From the NCBI GenBank assembly GCA_017626435.1, contig JAGAIR010000002.1, positions 310,001 to 374,000 of the forward strand: a stretch of DNA of 64,000 bases, given 5' to 3'. The translations under genes were made by a program, and so were the position numbers. Source of the DNA: Lachnospiraceae bacterium (GTDB taxonomy: Bacteria; Bacillota_A; Clostridia; Lachnospirales; Lachnospiraceae). The first letter of the stretch is position 1. Each line of letters starts with the position of its first letter. The notes beneath the pieces are model-generated. The model was not told the origin of the DNA. It was given only the letters and a program-made list of their open reading frames with translations, and did not search any database. Of the stretch, positions 27,439-35,189 are shown in pieces.

Positions 27439-29205
27439 CTACATCCTTTCAGGAGCCTCCAGTCCCAACAGATCGATTGCTGTTTCCAGAATATCTCCTG
27501 TCAGTCGGCTTAGTTTAATCCAGGACTCTCTTACTGCTGCATCGTCGTTTGTAACGATCTTATTCTCATGATAGAATTTATTAAATGCATCACAAAGCTC
27601 ATACAGGAACTGACAAATCTTATGCGGAGCCTGCTCCTGATATGCCGCTTCTACAGTTTCTCTCCACTTGGATAATGCCAGCATGACATCTGTCTCTGCC
27701 TTATTGTGGGACGGCTGGATTGGCGTGCTGTCATCCAATGCAATTTCCTGTGCTGCTACCTTATTCATCAGGGATTTGATACGGACAATGGTATATAAAA
27801 TATACGGACCCGTATTCCCCTCAAAGGAAGTGAAACGATCCACATCAAACACATAATCCTTGGAAGCCTGGTTACTTAGATCTCCATACTTAATTGCCGC
27901 AAGACCGATCTTGGCAGCTGCATCTTCCATGACATCCTGTTCCATTTCACGGTCTGCCATCTTTTCCCGGACCTGACTAGTCACATCCCCCAAAAGCTGC
28001 TCCAGCCGGAGAACTCCACCGTCACGTGTCTTGAATGGTTTTCCATCTTTTCCGTTCATGGTACCAAAACCAACAAAGATCAAATCTACATTTTCTCCAA
28101 TGATTTTTGTTTTTCGGGCACAGCGGAATACCTGTTCAAAGTATAGGGACTGACGCTTGTCCACCACATAAATGATCTTATCCGGATCAAAAAGCTTTCT
28201 ACGTTCTACTATTGTAGCAAGATCAGTTGTATTGTACAATGTAGCTCCATTGGATTTCAATATCATACATGGCGGAATTTCCTTGGTATCACTCTCTTCC
28301 TTCACATCTACAACCAGCGCACCGTCATCAATATGTGCATATCCGCCGTCCTTCATCTCCTGTACCATATCCGGAATATATGGCTGTGCATCTGATTCCT
28401 TTTTCCAAAGGTCAAATTCCACATTCAAACGGGTATAAATCTTGTGAAGATCAGCTACTGACACATTGATAATATGCTGCCAGAGGGCAAGATATCCTCG
28501 TTTCCCCGCCTGCAGCTGGGCAGTAGCAGTCTGTGCCTCCTCCTTATACTCCGGATGCTCTTTGGAATAGCCACTGGCATATGGATAAATTTCTTCCAGA
28601 TCTGACATAGTAAATGGAGGCTCCTGTGGATAATCTCCTGAAAAGCTGTCATCAAAGTACACCAGCTCCGGCTGGCGATGTTTCAATTCTGTAATGATCA
28701 GACCAATCTGAAGTCCCCAATCTCCCAGATGGACATCGCCAATCACCTCATGTCCCAGATAACGGGCTGTTCTCTTGATACTCTCACCAATAATCGCTGA
28801 GCGGAGATGACCTACATGGAGCGGCTTTGCTACATTGGCTCCGCCGTAGTCAATGACAATCGTCTCGGGATCTTCTGTTTTCTCACATCCAAACAGCTCT
28901 GACTCTGCCATCTGATTGATAAAATCAGCCAGAAAGACATCACTCACTGTTATATTAATAAAGCCCGGCATCTGCGCGGTAATCTCCTGGAAGGTCTGGC
29001 TGTCCTTCAGACTTTCTACCACATCATTGGCGATCTGAATCGGTGCCTTATGATACTGCTTTGCCGCAGCAAGAGCACCATTACACTGATACTGGCATAA
29101 ATCCGGACGATTGGAAACCGTCACCTTTGCATATTTCTCCTCATAACCAGCCTGCACAAAAGCTGCACTGATTTCTTCCTGTAATAACTCGATAATATTT
29201 TTCAT
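27439..29205 (-). CDS. argS: Arginyl-tRNA synthetase
   Basis: Charges tRNA-Arg. The class I enzyme of about 588 residues has the N-terminal additional domain (NRPDLCQYQCNGALAAAK), the HIGH motif as KPLHVGHLRSAIIGE, the catalytic core GDVHLGDWGLQ, the degenerate KMSKS region (FKTRDGGVLRL) and the all-helical DALR anticodon-binding domain. The C-terminus LGLEAPERM is typical. GGAG precedes the ATG at 29205; the frame opens at 29217, only four bases after the aroA stop. aroA and argS are therefore very probably co-transcribed, an unusual pairing. Confidence 0.97.
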   Translation of the reverse strand: MKNIIELLQEEISAAFVQAGYEEKYAKVTVSNRPDLCQYQCNGALAAAKQYHKAPIQIANDVVESLKDSQTFQEITAQMPGFINITVSDVFLADFINQMAESELFGCEKTEDPETIVIDYGGANVAKPLHVGHLRSAIIGESIKRTARYLGHEVIGDVHLGDWGLQIGLIITELKHRQPELVYFDDSFSGDYPQEPPFTMSDLEEIYPYASGYSKEHPEYKEEAQTATAQLQAGKRGYLALWQHIINVSVADLHKIYTRLNVEFDLWKKESDAQPYIPDMVQEMKDGGYAHIDDGALVVDVKEESDTKEIPPCMILKSNGATLYNTTDLATIVERRKLFDPDKIIYVVDKRQSLYFEQVFRCARKTKIIGENVDLIFVGFGTMNGKDGKPFKTRDGGVLRLEQLLGDVTSQVREKMADREMEQDVMEDAAAKIGLAAIKYGDLSNQASKDYVFDVDRFTSFEGNTGPYILYTIVRIKSLMNKVAAQEIALDDSTPIQPSHNKAETDVMLALSKWRETVEAAYQEQAPHKICQFLYELCDAFNKFYHENKIVTNDDAAVRESWIKLSRLTGDILETAIDLLGLEAPERM

Positions 29206-29221
29206 TGTAATCTCCATTCCT

Positions 29222-30538
29222 TCACTTTTTTTGTATATTGTCAGCGATCACCTGATCAAGCACTTCAAAATAGTTTTCAAAGGTCTTCCGGCAACATGTG
29301 GGATTTTCAATAACGATCCCCTCTGCACGAAGTCCGGTCAGAGCAAACGCCATAGCTACCCGGTGGTCATGAAACGTCTCTATCGATGCCGGCTCTGGCA
29401 TAGAGGGATAAATTGTAAAACCACTCTCCTCCACATCACATCGGACCTTCATCCGGGCAAGATTTGTCTCTATGGCATGAATCCGGTCGCATTCCTGTCC
29501 CCGGATATGTCCTACATTCCTTATACAGACCGGGCCGGCTGCATATGGTGCAATGGCGGCCAGCGTCAGGGTCTGGTCCGAAAAATCACTCATATCGATA
29601 TCTATCCCCTGAAGACCACCCGGCTCAGGTCCCTGCAGAATAAGCTGTCCATCCTGCCATTCAAGAACACAGCCCATCTGCTCCAGCACCTTCAAAAATT
29701 TCATATCTCCCTGAAGAGAGTCTTTCCTCACATGACGGACACAGGCTCTTCCACCAGTGACCGCAGCCATTCCATAAAAATAGCAGGCGGCAGAAACATC
29801 CGGTTCTACCTGATAATCACCCGCCTGATAACAGGCTTCTGAAACCTGATAACAATTTTCATCCAGTCTTTTTACCCCCGGATGGCCAAACTGTTTCATC
29901 ATCTGTTCCGTCATTTCCACGTAAGAACGGGCACTGCGGCTGCCTGTCAGATTGATAGTCAATTGTTCAAACCGGAGTGGTGCTGTCATTAAAAGAGCAC
30001 TTAAAAACTGGCTGCTTCTGTCTATATTAAGAGAAATACCTGCTGTCTCTTTTTCTTTTCCACTGCATCCGATTCCTGTAATCTCTATTGGAAAAGTATC
30101 CTCCTCTTCCAGGCAACGGATCGTGGCACCAAGCGTTTTCAATGCATCCAGCAATTCCTTCATAGGACGCTTTTTCATCTGGGGAGATGCATTCAGCCGG
30201 CAGCTTCCTCCTGACATTGCCACAAATGCAGTCAGAAAACGCGCTGCGGTTCCGGCACTTCCCACATAGATTTCTGCATTTTTCCCTGGAATCTCTCCTC
30301 CCATCCCTTTCACCGTCACACATTTTTTCTGTTCATCAATGATGACCGAAAATCCCAAATCCTGCAACGCCTGCAGGAACACCCGGGAATCATCACTAAA
30401 GAGAACACCGGAAAGAGTTGTCTCTCCCTCCGCCATGGCTGCCATCAGCAAGGCACGGTTGGTAATGCTCTTTGATCCGGGGACTGTCACACAGATTCTG
30501 GGATGTTCACCCATTAACTGTACCTGATATATGTCCAT
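29222..30538 (-). CDS. aroA: 3-phosphoshikimate 1-carboxyvinyltransferase (EPSP synthase)
   Basis: Transfers enolpyruvate from PEP to shikimate-3-phosphate. About 438 residues with PGSKSITNRALLMAAM, the SAGTAARFLTAF loop, RPMKELLDALKTLGA, DRSSQFLSALLM, EPDVSAACYFYGMAA and a C-terminal HDHRVAMAFAL. All catalytic residues are recognisable. The loop around Gly96-Pro101 (E. coli numbering) reads GSAGTAARF rather than GNAGTAMRP, placing Phe at the Pro101 position, a site where changes alter glyphosate sensitivity. The start at 30538 has GGAGAG upstream. A TTGACA-17-TATTCT promoter precedes it. Confidence 0.96.
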   Translation of the reverse strand: MDIYQVQLMGEHPRICVTVPGSKSITNRALLMAAMAEGETTLSGVLFSDDSRVFLQALQDLGFSVIIDEQKKCVTVKGMGGEIPGKNAEIYVGSAGTAARFLTAFVAMSGGSCRLNASPQMKKRPMKELLDALKTLGATIRCLEEEDTFPIEITGIGCSGKEKETAGISLNIDRSSQFLSALLMTAPLRFEQLTINLTGSRSARSYVEMTEQMMKQFGHPGVKRLDENCYQVSEACYQAGDYQVEPDVSAACYFYGMAAVTGGRACVRHVRKDSLQGDMKFLKVLEQMGCVLEWQDGQLILQGPEPGGLQGIDIDMSDFSDQTLTLAAIAPYAAGPVCIRNVGHIRGQECDRIHAIETNLARMKVRCDVEESGFTIYPSMPEPASIETFHDHRVAMAFALTGLRAEGIVIENPTCCRKTFENYFEVLDQVIADNIQKK

Positions 30539-30594
30539 ATTACTCTCCATTTCCTACTTTATCATCAGATATTGAATCAAAATATAATACAATA

Positions 30595-30623
30595 AGAATA
30601 ATCTCTGTCTTATCTTTTGTCAA
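30595..30623 (-). promoter_or_regulatory. Sigma-A-type promoter of aroA-argS
   Basis: On the minus strand, TTGACA (30618-30623) and TATTCT (30595-30600) with a 17-base spacer. The predicted start is about 50 bases before the aroA start codon. Confidence 0.6.
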
Positions 30624-30633
30624 ACTGACTGCC

Positions 30634-30655
30634 TCCGGGAAATCGTTTCCCCGGA
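30634..30655 (-). terminator. Hairpin downstream of the Lsa-type ABC-F gene
   Basis: TCCGGGAAA pairs with TTTCCCCGGA (one bulged C) around a three-base loop, about 35 bases after the ABC-F stop. The minus-strand tail is not T-rich, so it is a weak terminator candidate; on the plus strand the tail has T runs but no gene ends there. Confidence 0.4.
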
Positions 30656-30688
30656 AGCTTTGATCTTTTTCTGCCTATGATACCGCAA

Positions 30689-32236
30689 TCAGGGAATTTT
30701 TACAATTTGAGTTGCAATATGATCACCAAAGGTCTTGTCATGCTCTACAAACAACATCGTTGGCTGATACATCTCAATCAATTTTTCAATCTGCATCCGT
30801 GAAAACACATCAATATAATTTAATGGTTCATCCCAGATATACAGATGGGCTCTTGCCAGAAGGCTTCCTGTAATCAGCACCTTTTTCTTCTGCCCTTCCG
30901 AATACTGCTCCATCCGCTTTTCAAACTGAATCCGTTCAAAATCCAATTGTCTCAGTATGGCTTTAAATATACTTTCATCCAGCCCCAGTTTCTGAATGTA
31001 TTCGTCCAGCTTACCCTGTAAATGAGAGGTATCCTGATTAATATAAGAAATCACCAATCCGTTTGCCAGTTCCAGTTCTCCCTGTACGCTCCGCTGCTCA
31101 CAGGAAATCCCCTCTGGCAGACCTCCCAATACCGTTACCCTGGAAGAGGACAAAATTGTTTTCAGGACACTTGATTTTCCACAGCCATTGTCTCCCTGCA
31201 GCAAAATACGCTCTCCTCTTTTCAATTCCATCTGGAACTGTTCCACTACCTCCTTGGTCCCATAGAATATATCCATATTCTTGCAACGGATATAAACCTC
31301 CCTATGATGCTTCAACGGCATCACCTTTAATGCAGAAGTAGCCTCTATATCCTTCAGCAGACCTTTTCTCTCCTCCACAGCTGCCTGCTGCCGCCGCTCC
31401 AGATTTTTCCGGTTTTGCTGCATTTTTTTAGACTTTGCTCCAATATAGGCTCTGGTTCCAATAAGTCGGTCATGCTCCTTTATCGGATCATAACCTATCT
31501 TCCGTCCCTCTGCTTTGTCTGCCCACAGTCCTCTTTGTCTGGCAGCCGACTCCATCTTCCGTATCTCCTGTTTTAATTTTTCATTTTCAGACAATTCATA
31601 AGCATCCTTTTTCTGCTTATTTTCCCACCAGGAGCTAAAATTTCCCTGCTCTACTGTAATACTCTGGCGGTTTAACACCAGTACATGGTCCACGCACTCA
31701 TCCAGCAGCCACCGGTCATGGGATATAAGGATAAATCCCTTTTTCCTCTGCAGATAATCCCGGACCACCACTCTGGTAGACTGATCCAGATGATTGGTAG
31801 GTTCATCAATTAAAAGAAAAAAATGATCTCTGGAAAACAAGATAGAAAGCATCACTTTTGTCCGCTCTCCATAACTTAATGTCTGATAGGGACGATATAA
31901 TAGCTCTGCATCTGCCCGGAGCAGATCCAGCTCCCTGCATATCTTCCATAATTCATAGGATGGATCTAGGATTTCTATCACATCTATGGTATTCCAGTCC
32001 ATCTTCTCTACCTCTATCTGATACGGAAAATAATCAAAACAGGCTGATGACTGGATTCTGCCCTGGTATTCCAGTTCTCCCAGCAATAGCTTGAAAAAAG
32101 TAGTCTTCCCTTTTCCATTTCTCCCAATAAAACCAAGTTTCCAGTCTGTATCAATAGAAAATGATACCTTTTCAAATATATTATCAAAACTTCCCTCATA
32201 ACAAAACGTCAAATCAGATACTTGGATCTGTGCCAT
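30689..32236 (-). CDS. ABC-F family ribosomal protection protein, Lsa type
   Basis: A 515-residue soluble protein with two ABC domains and no membrane segments. Walker A motifs GRNGKGKTTFFK and GDNGCGKSSVLK, signatures LSYGERTKVML and YSEGQKKKVLI, and Walker B LIDEPTNHLD and IWDEPLNYID (a degenerate second). The start AQIQVSDLTFCYEG, the WKLGFIGRNG and WENKQKKDAYELSENEKL linker region resemble Lsa-type ABC-F proteins, which displace lincosamides, streptogramin A and pleuromutilins from the ribosome. Actual resistance is not proven. TTTAGGAGG precedes the ATG at 32236. An intrinsic terminator sits in its leader with alternative hairpins and a six-residue ORF, so expression is very likely controlled by attenuation. 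Confidence 0.9.
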   Translation of the reverse strand: MAQIQVSDLTFCYEGSFDNIFEKVSFSIDTDWKLGFIGRNGKGKTTFFKLLLGELEYQGRIQSSACFDYFPYQIEVEKMDWNTIDVIEILDPSYELWKICRELDLLRADAELLYRPYQTLSYGERTKVMLSILFSRDHFFLLIDEPTNHLDQSTRVVVRDYLQRKKGFILISHDRWLLDECVDHVLVLNRQSITVEQGNFSSWWENKQKKDAYELSENEKLKQEIRKMESAARQRGLWADKAEGRKIGYDPIKEHDRLIGTRAYIGAKSKKMQQNRKNLERRQQAAVEERKGLLKDIEATSALKVMPLKHHREVYIRCKNMDIFYGTKEVVEQFQMELKRGERILLQGDNGCGKSSVLKTILSSSRVTVLGGLPEGISCEQRSVQGELELANGLVISYINQDTSHLQGKLDEYIQKLGLDESIFKAILRQLDFERIQFEKRMEQYSEGQKKKVLITGSLLARAHLYIWDEPLNYIDVFSRMQIEKLIEMYQPTMLFVEHDKTFGDHIATQIVKIP

Positions 32237-32282
32237 AAAAAACCTCCTAAATAATAAAGAATCCCCCTGTGGAAATTCCTAT

Positions 32283-32307
32283 AAAAAAAACATCCGTTAT
32301 CCGGATG
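32283..32307 (-). terminator. Attenuator terminator in the ABC-F leader
   Basis: On the minus strand, CATCCG (32302-32307) pairs with CGGATG (32291-32296) over a five-base loop and is followed at once by eight T (32283-32290). It lies 46 bases before the ABC-F start codon, inside the transcript leader, so it must be bypassed for expression. Confidence 0.85.
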
Positions 32308-32356
32308 ATTCTTAAAGAAAGTCGATGGCATTGTACTTCGCAGGACTGCTCTGCTA

Positions 32357-32380
32357 AACGGATACAAATAAATTGTATCC
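32357..32380 (-). promoter_or_regulatory. Anti-antiterminator hairpin in the ABC-F leader
   Basis: GGATACAA and TTGTATCC (32373-32380 and 32360-32367) form an 8-bp stem immediately after the stop of the six-residue ORF. Its 3' arm continues as ATCCGTT (32357-32363), exactly complementary to AACGGAT (32292-32298) in the terminator. Pairing of these two would open the terminator, so the two structures exclude one another. Confidence 0.75.
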
Positions 32381-32401
32381 TCACTTGGCCTCTGCATACA
32401 T
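32381..32401 (-). CDS. Leader peptide ORF MYAEAK of the ABC-F attenuator
   Basis: ATG-TAT-GCA-GAG-GCC-AAG-TGA encodes six residues. The stop codon touches the first base of the regulatory hairpin, so a ribosome stalled near the end of this ORF would cover the hairpin's 5' arm. No clear Shine-Dalgarno lies before it. A longer overlapping frame (ATG at 32397) runs through the leader and into the ABC-F gene, but it fits the hairpin positions less well. Confidence 0.55.
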   Translation of the reverse strand: MYAEAK

Positions 32402-32412
32402 AAATAATACAA

Positions 32413-32457
32413 ATACTATGGCGTATGATCCTGTTGTCTTAACATCTGACAGGATCA
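32413..32457 (-). promoter_or_regulatory. Putative promoter and inverted repeat upstream of the ABC-F leader
   Basis: Weak -35 TTAAGA (32437-32442) and -10 TAGTAT (32413-32418) with an 18-base spacer. A 9-bp perfect inverted repeat TGATCCTGT/ACAGGATCA (32426-32434 and 32449-32457) brackets the -35. It could be an operator, or the end of a transcript from the small ORF upstream. Confidence 0.4.
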
Positions 32458-32458
32458 G

Positions 32459-32569
32459 CTAACGCTTCTTATGATTTCTAAGATATTCTATCCGGATAAC
32501 AAAACAAACCACCGGCACTCTATGCCAGCAGACCTCTGCTTTATCGCGTTCCAAATAGATTATCTCCAC
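32459..32569 (-). CDS. Possible 36-residue small protein
   Basis: GTG at 32569 with GAGG seven bases upstream, TAG at 32459. The product starts EIIYLERDKAEVCWHRVP, has a short hydrophobic middle and a basic end (NHKKR). It fills most of the otherwise empty interval between the ABC-F leader and the PurF-like gene. It is not recognised and could be spurious. Between 32570 and 32714 I see nothing beyond AT-rich sequence with no good hairpin. Confidence 0.3.
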   Translation of the reverse strand: MEIIYLERDKAEVCWHRVPVVCFVIRIEYLRNHKKR

Positions 32570-32714
32570 ATCTTAGCCTCACTTTCTGTGCTATGACATT
32601 TTATACGCACTTACATAACAATACAGTTTTATCGCCTTGATTATACAAAATCTTTTCTCTCTTTGCAACATCTTGTGCCGGAAATGATTTTTGCCTTGCC
32701 AGTTTTTCCAATGA

Positions 32715-32742
32715 TTGATACAATATTTCTGTTGCTTAAAAT
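32715..32742 (+). promoter_or_regulatory. Putative promoter of the PurF-like gene
   Basis: TTGATA (32715-32720) and TAAAAT (32737-32742), 16-base spacer, 35 bases before the start codon at 32777. Confidence 0.45.
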
Positions 32743-32776
32743 TTTACTAAAATTATATGATAAGGAGTATGAAACC

Positions 32777-34186
32777 ATGGGCGGATTTTTTGGAGTCGCT
32801 GCAAAAGACGACTGCATGTTTGATTTATTTTTTGGAACAGACTATCATTCCCACTTAGGCACCAGACGAGGTGGACTTGCTGTATACGGAGAAGACGGCT
32901 TTGACCGTTCCATCCACAATATTGAGAATGCTCCATTCCGGACAAAATTTGATAAGGATGTACAGGAAATGAAAGGCTATTACGGAATCGGATGTATCTC
33001 CGACTACGAACCACAGCCTTTGATCGTGCGCTCTCATCATGGTACCTATGCCATTACTACCGTCAGCAAGATCAACAATACAAAAGAAATTGTTGAGACG
33101 ATTTTTTCCAATGGAAATTCCCACTTTCTGGAAATGAGCGGCGGAGACATTAATCCTACCGAGCTGGTAGCAGCTATAATCAACCAGAAGGAAAATATCA
33201 TCGAGGGGATTCATTATGCCCTGGAACTCATTGACGGCTCCCTGACCTTGATGCTGCTGACTCCAAAGGGAATCTATGCCGCCAGGGATAAATATGGAAG
33301 AACTCCGATCGTTATCGGTAAAAAGGAAGATGCTTACTGTATCTCCTTTGAATCCTTTGCCTACCAGAATCTGGGCTACCAGGACTATAAAGAACTGGGA
33401 CCGGGAGAGATTGATGTGGTTACACAGGATGGGGTAAAAACCCTGATGGCACCTGGTAAAGATATGAAAATCTGTACCTTCTTATGGGTATACTATGGTT
33501 ATCCATCCAGTTCCTATGAAGGGATCAGCGTAGAACAGATGCGTTACAACTGTGGTGCAAGCCTTGCCAGAAGAGATAACGTAAAACCGGATATCGTTGC
33601 AGGTGTGCCAGATTCAGGTACTGCCCATGCGATTGGATATTCCAACGCATCCGGCATTCCATTTTCCCGTCCGTTTATTAAGTATACACCAACCTGGCCG
33701 CGTTCCTTTATGCCAACCATGCAAAGCAAACGTAATCTGATTGCCAAAATGAAACTCATTGCAGTTCATGATCTGATCAAGGACAAGAGTTTATTGTTGA
33801 TCGATGATTCCATTGTACGTGGAACCCAGCTTCGGGAAACAACAGAATTTTTATATCAAAATGGTGCCAAAGAGGTTCATATCCGTCCAGCCTGCCCGCC
33901 ACTGGTATATGGCTGCAAGTACCTGAACTTCTCCCGCTCTTCCTCTGAGATGGATCTGATCACCCGCCGTGTCATTGCCCGTCTGGAAGGTACAGAGGAG
34001 GTACCAGATGAAGTTTTGCAGGAATATACTGATCCGGAATCTCCAAAATATGATCAGATGGTGGAAGAAATCCGCAAGGAATTAAACTTTACTTCCCTGC
34101 GTTACAGCCGTCTGGACGATATGCTGGATGCAGTCGGCATCCCACCGGAAAATCTCTGTACCTATTGCTGGAACGGAAAAGAATAA
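32777..34186 (+). CDS. Amidophosphoribosyltransferase paralogue lacking the N-terminal glutaminase cysteine
   Basis: A 469-residue PurF-family protein. The N-terminal glutaminase-like domain begins MGGFFGVAAKDD, whereas active PurF exposes Cys in a CG(I/V)xG start; here Gly occupies that place, so glutamine hydrolysis should be lost. The rest of the domain (GTDYHSHLGTRRGGLAVY; GAL-like ARDKYGRTPIVIG) is kept. The phosphoribosyltransferase domain has VAGVPDSGTAHAIGY and an intact PRPP motif LLLIDDSIVRGTQ. Cysteines in MKICTFLW, RPACPPLVYGCKY and ENLCTYCWNGKE sit where Bacillus PurF binds its Fe-S cluster. AAGGAG lies nine bases before the ATG. It may use ammonia, or have another role; it is not next to other pur genes. 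Confidence 0.88.
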   Translation: MGGFFGVAAKDDCMFDLFFGTDYHSHLGTRRGGLAVYGEDGFDRSIHNIENAPFRTKFDKDVQEMKGYYGIGCISDYEPQPLIVRSHHGTYAITTVSKINNTKEIVETIFSNGNSHFLEMSGGDINPTELVAAIINQKENIIEGIHYALELIDGSLTLMLLTPKGIYAARDKYGRTPIVIGKKEDAYCISFESFAYQNLGYQDYKELGPGEIDVVTQDGVKTLMAPGKDMKICTFLWVYYGYPSSSYEGISVEQMRYNCGASLARRDNVKPDIVAGVPDSGTAHAIGYSNASGIPFSRPFIKYTPTWPRSFMPTMQSKRNLIAKMKLIAVHDLIKDKSLLLIDDSIVRGTQLRETTEFLYQNGAKEVHIRPACPPLVYGCKYLNFSRSSSEMDLITRRVIARLEGTEEVPDEVLQEYTDPESPKYDQMVEEIRKELNFTSLRYSRLDDMLDAVGIPPENLCTYCWNGKE

Positions 34187-34225
34187 TAAATATAGTAAAA
34201 ACAATAAGCAGAAGGAGATGGTTCT

Positions 34226-35122
34226 ATGAAGGCATACCGATTAACAGCAAGAGATGGTTATCCACTTTCTGTTCATACCTTCGATACCGAAAACCCAAAA
34301 GCGGTCATCCAGATCATTCATGGTATGGAGGAGCACCAGGAGCGCTATGAGCCATTTATCCGTTTTTTAAATCAAAATGGATACAGTGTAGTTAGTTCTG
34401 ATATGAGAGGTCATGGCTCTGGCGCATTGGATCTGGGGTACTTTAAGGAAAAGAAAGGATATGTTGAGCTGATTGCTGACCAGGTAAAAATCCGAAAGCT
34501 GATCGCCAGAAAATATCCCGCAGTTCCTGTCTTTCTGTTTGCCCATTCCATGGGAACAATCATTGCCCGGGTGATGTTGCAGACCCAGTCTGAGAAATAT
34601 GATAAAGTAGTTCTATCCGGCTATCCGAACTACCGCTGGCAGGCATGTTTTGGTCTCTTTCTCTCCTCTGTCATCATGGCATGGAAAGGACCAAAGTATA
34701 AATCTGGATTTTTACAATATACCAGCATCGGTGTTTTTAATAAGAGTATCAAACATGCATCTTCTGACATCGACTGGATCAGCAGTAATCCAGAAACAAT
34801 TAAAGCATATAAGGAGGACTCCCTCTGTGGCATCGGTTTTACCTGTTCTGCTTTTCATGACTTATATCACCTTTTGTTTCTGATGCATAAGCCATGCAAT
34901 TACAGGTGTCTTAATAAAACTTTGCCAATCCTTATGCTGCGCGGGCTGGATGATCCTTGTACCGGTGGCGATAAAGGTTCCAGGGACTCTTTTACAGTGC
35001 TTTCCCGCGCCGGCTTTTCAAAGATCAAACTCATTGATTACCCTAATATGCGTCATGAACTTCTAAATGAGATTGATTATCTGAAGGTTTATAAAGATAT
35101 TTTGGACTTTTATAATGATTAG
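34226..35122 (+). CDS. Alpha/beta hydrolase (serine aminopeptidase S33 / monoacylglycerol lipase-like)
   Basis: A 298-residue cytoplasmic serine hydrolase. Motifs in order: oxyanion region QIIHGMEEHQERYEPF, the SSDMRGHGSG strand, nucleophile elbow FAHSMGTIIAR, acid LRGLDDPCTGG and His in NMRHELLNE. This is the Hydrolase_4 group that includes monoacylglycerol lipases and lysophospholipases. The cap domain carries several cysteines. GAAGGAG precedes the ATG at 34226, 39 bases after the PurF-like stop, so the two genes are probably co-transcribed and closed by the terminator at 35129-35177. The substrate is unknown. Confidence 0.9.
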   Translation: MKAYRLTARDGYPLSVHTFDTENPKAVIQIIHGMEEHQERYEPFIRFLNQNGYSVVSSDMRGHGSGALDLGYFKEKKGYVELIADQVKIRKLIARKYPAVPVFLFAHSMGTIIARVMLQTQSEKYDKVVLSGYPNYRWQACFGLFLSSVIMAWKGPKYKSGFLQYTSIGVFNKSIKHASSDIDWISSNPETIKAYKEDSLCGIGFTCSAFHDLYHLLFLMHKPCNYRCLNKTLPILMLRGLDDPCTGGDKGSRDSFTVLSRAGFSKIKLIDYPNMRHELLNEIDYLKVYKDILDFYND

Positions 35123-35128
35123 TACAAA

Positions 35129-35177
35129 AAAGAGTTGTCATCCTGTTTCAAATTTTCCAATCAGATGACAACTCTTT
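35129..35177. terminator. Bidirectional terminator between the hydrolase and the carboxypeptidase genes
   Basis: A perfect 14-bp stem AAAGAGTTGTCATC (35129-35142) / GATGACAACTCTTT (35164-35177) with a 21-base loop, T-rich on both sides. It lies between convergent genes. Confidence 0.85.
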
Positions 35178-35189
35178 CCTGTTTTTTTC

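Noticed and set aside
32209..32412. 67-residue ORF through the ABC-F leader
   Set aside because: It runs through the terminator and into the ABC-F coding start, begins with TTG without a ribosome binding site, and is better explained as the attenuator leader.
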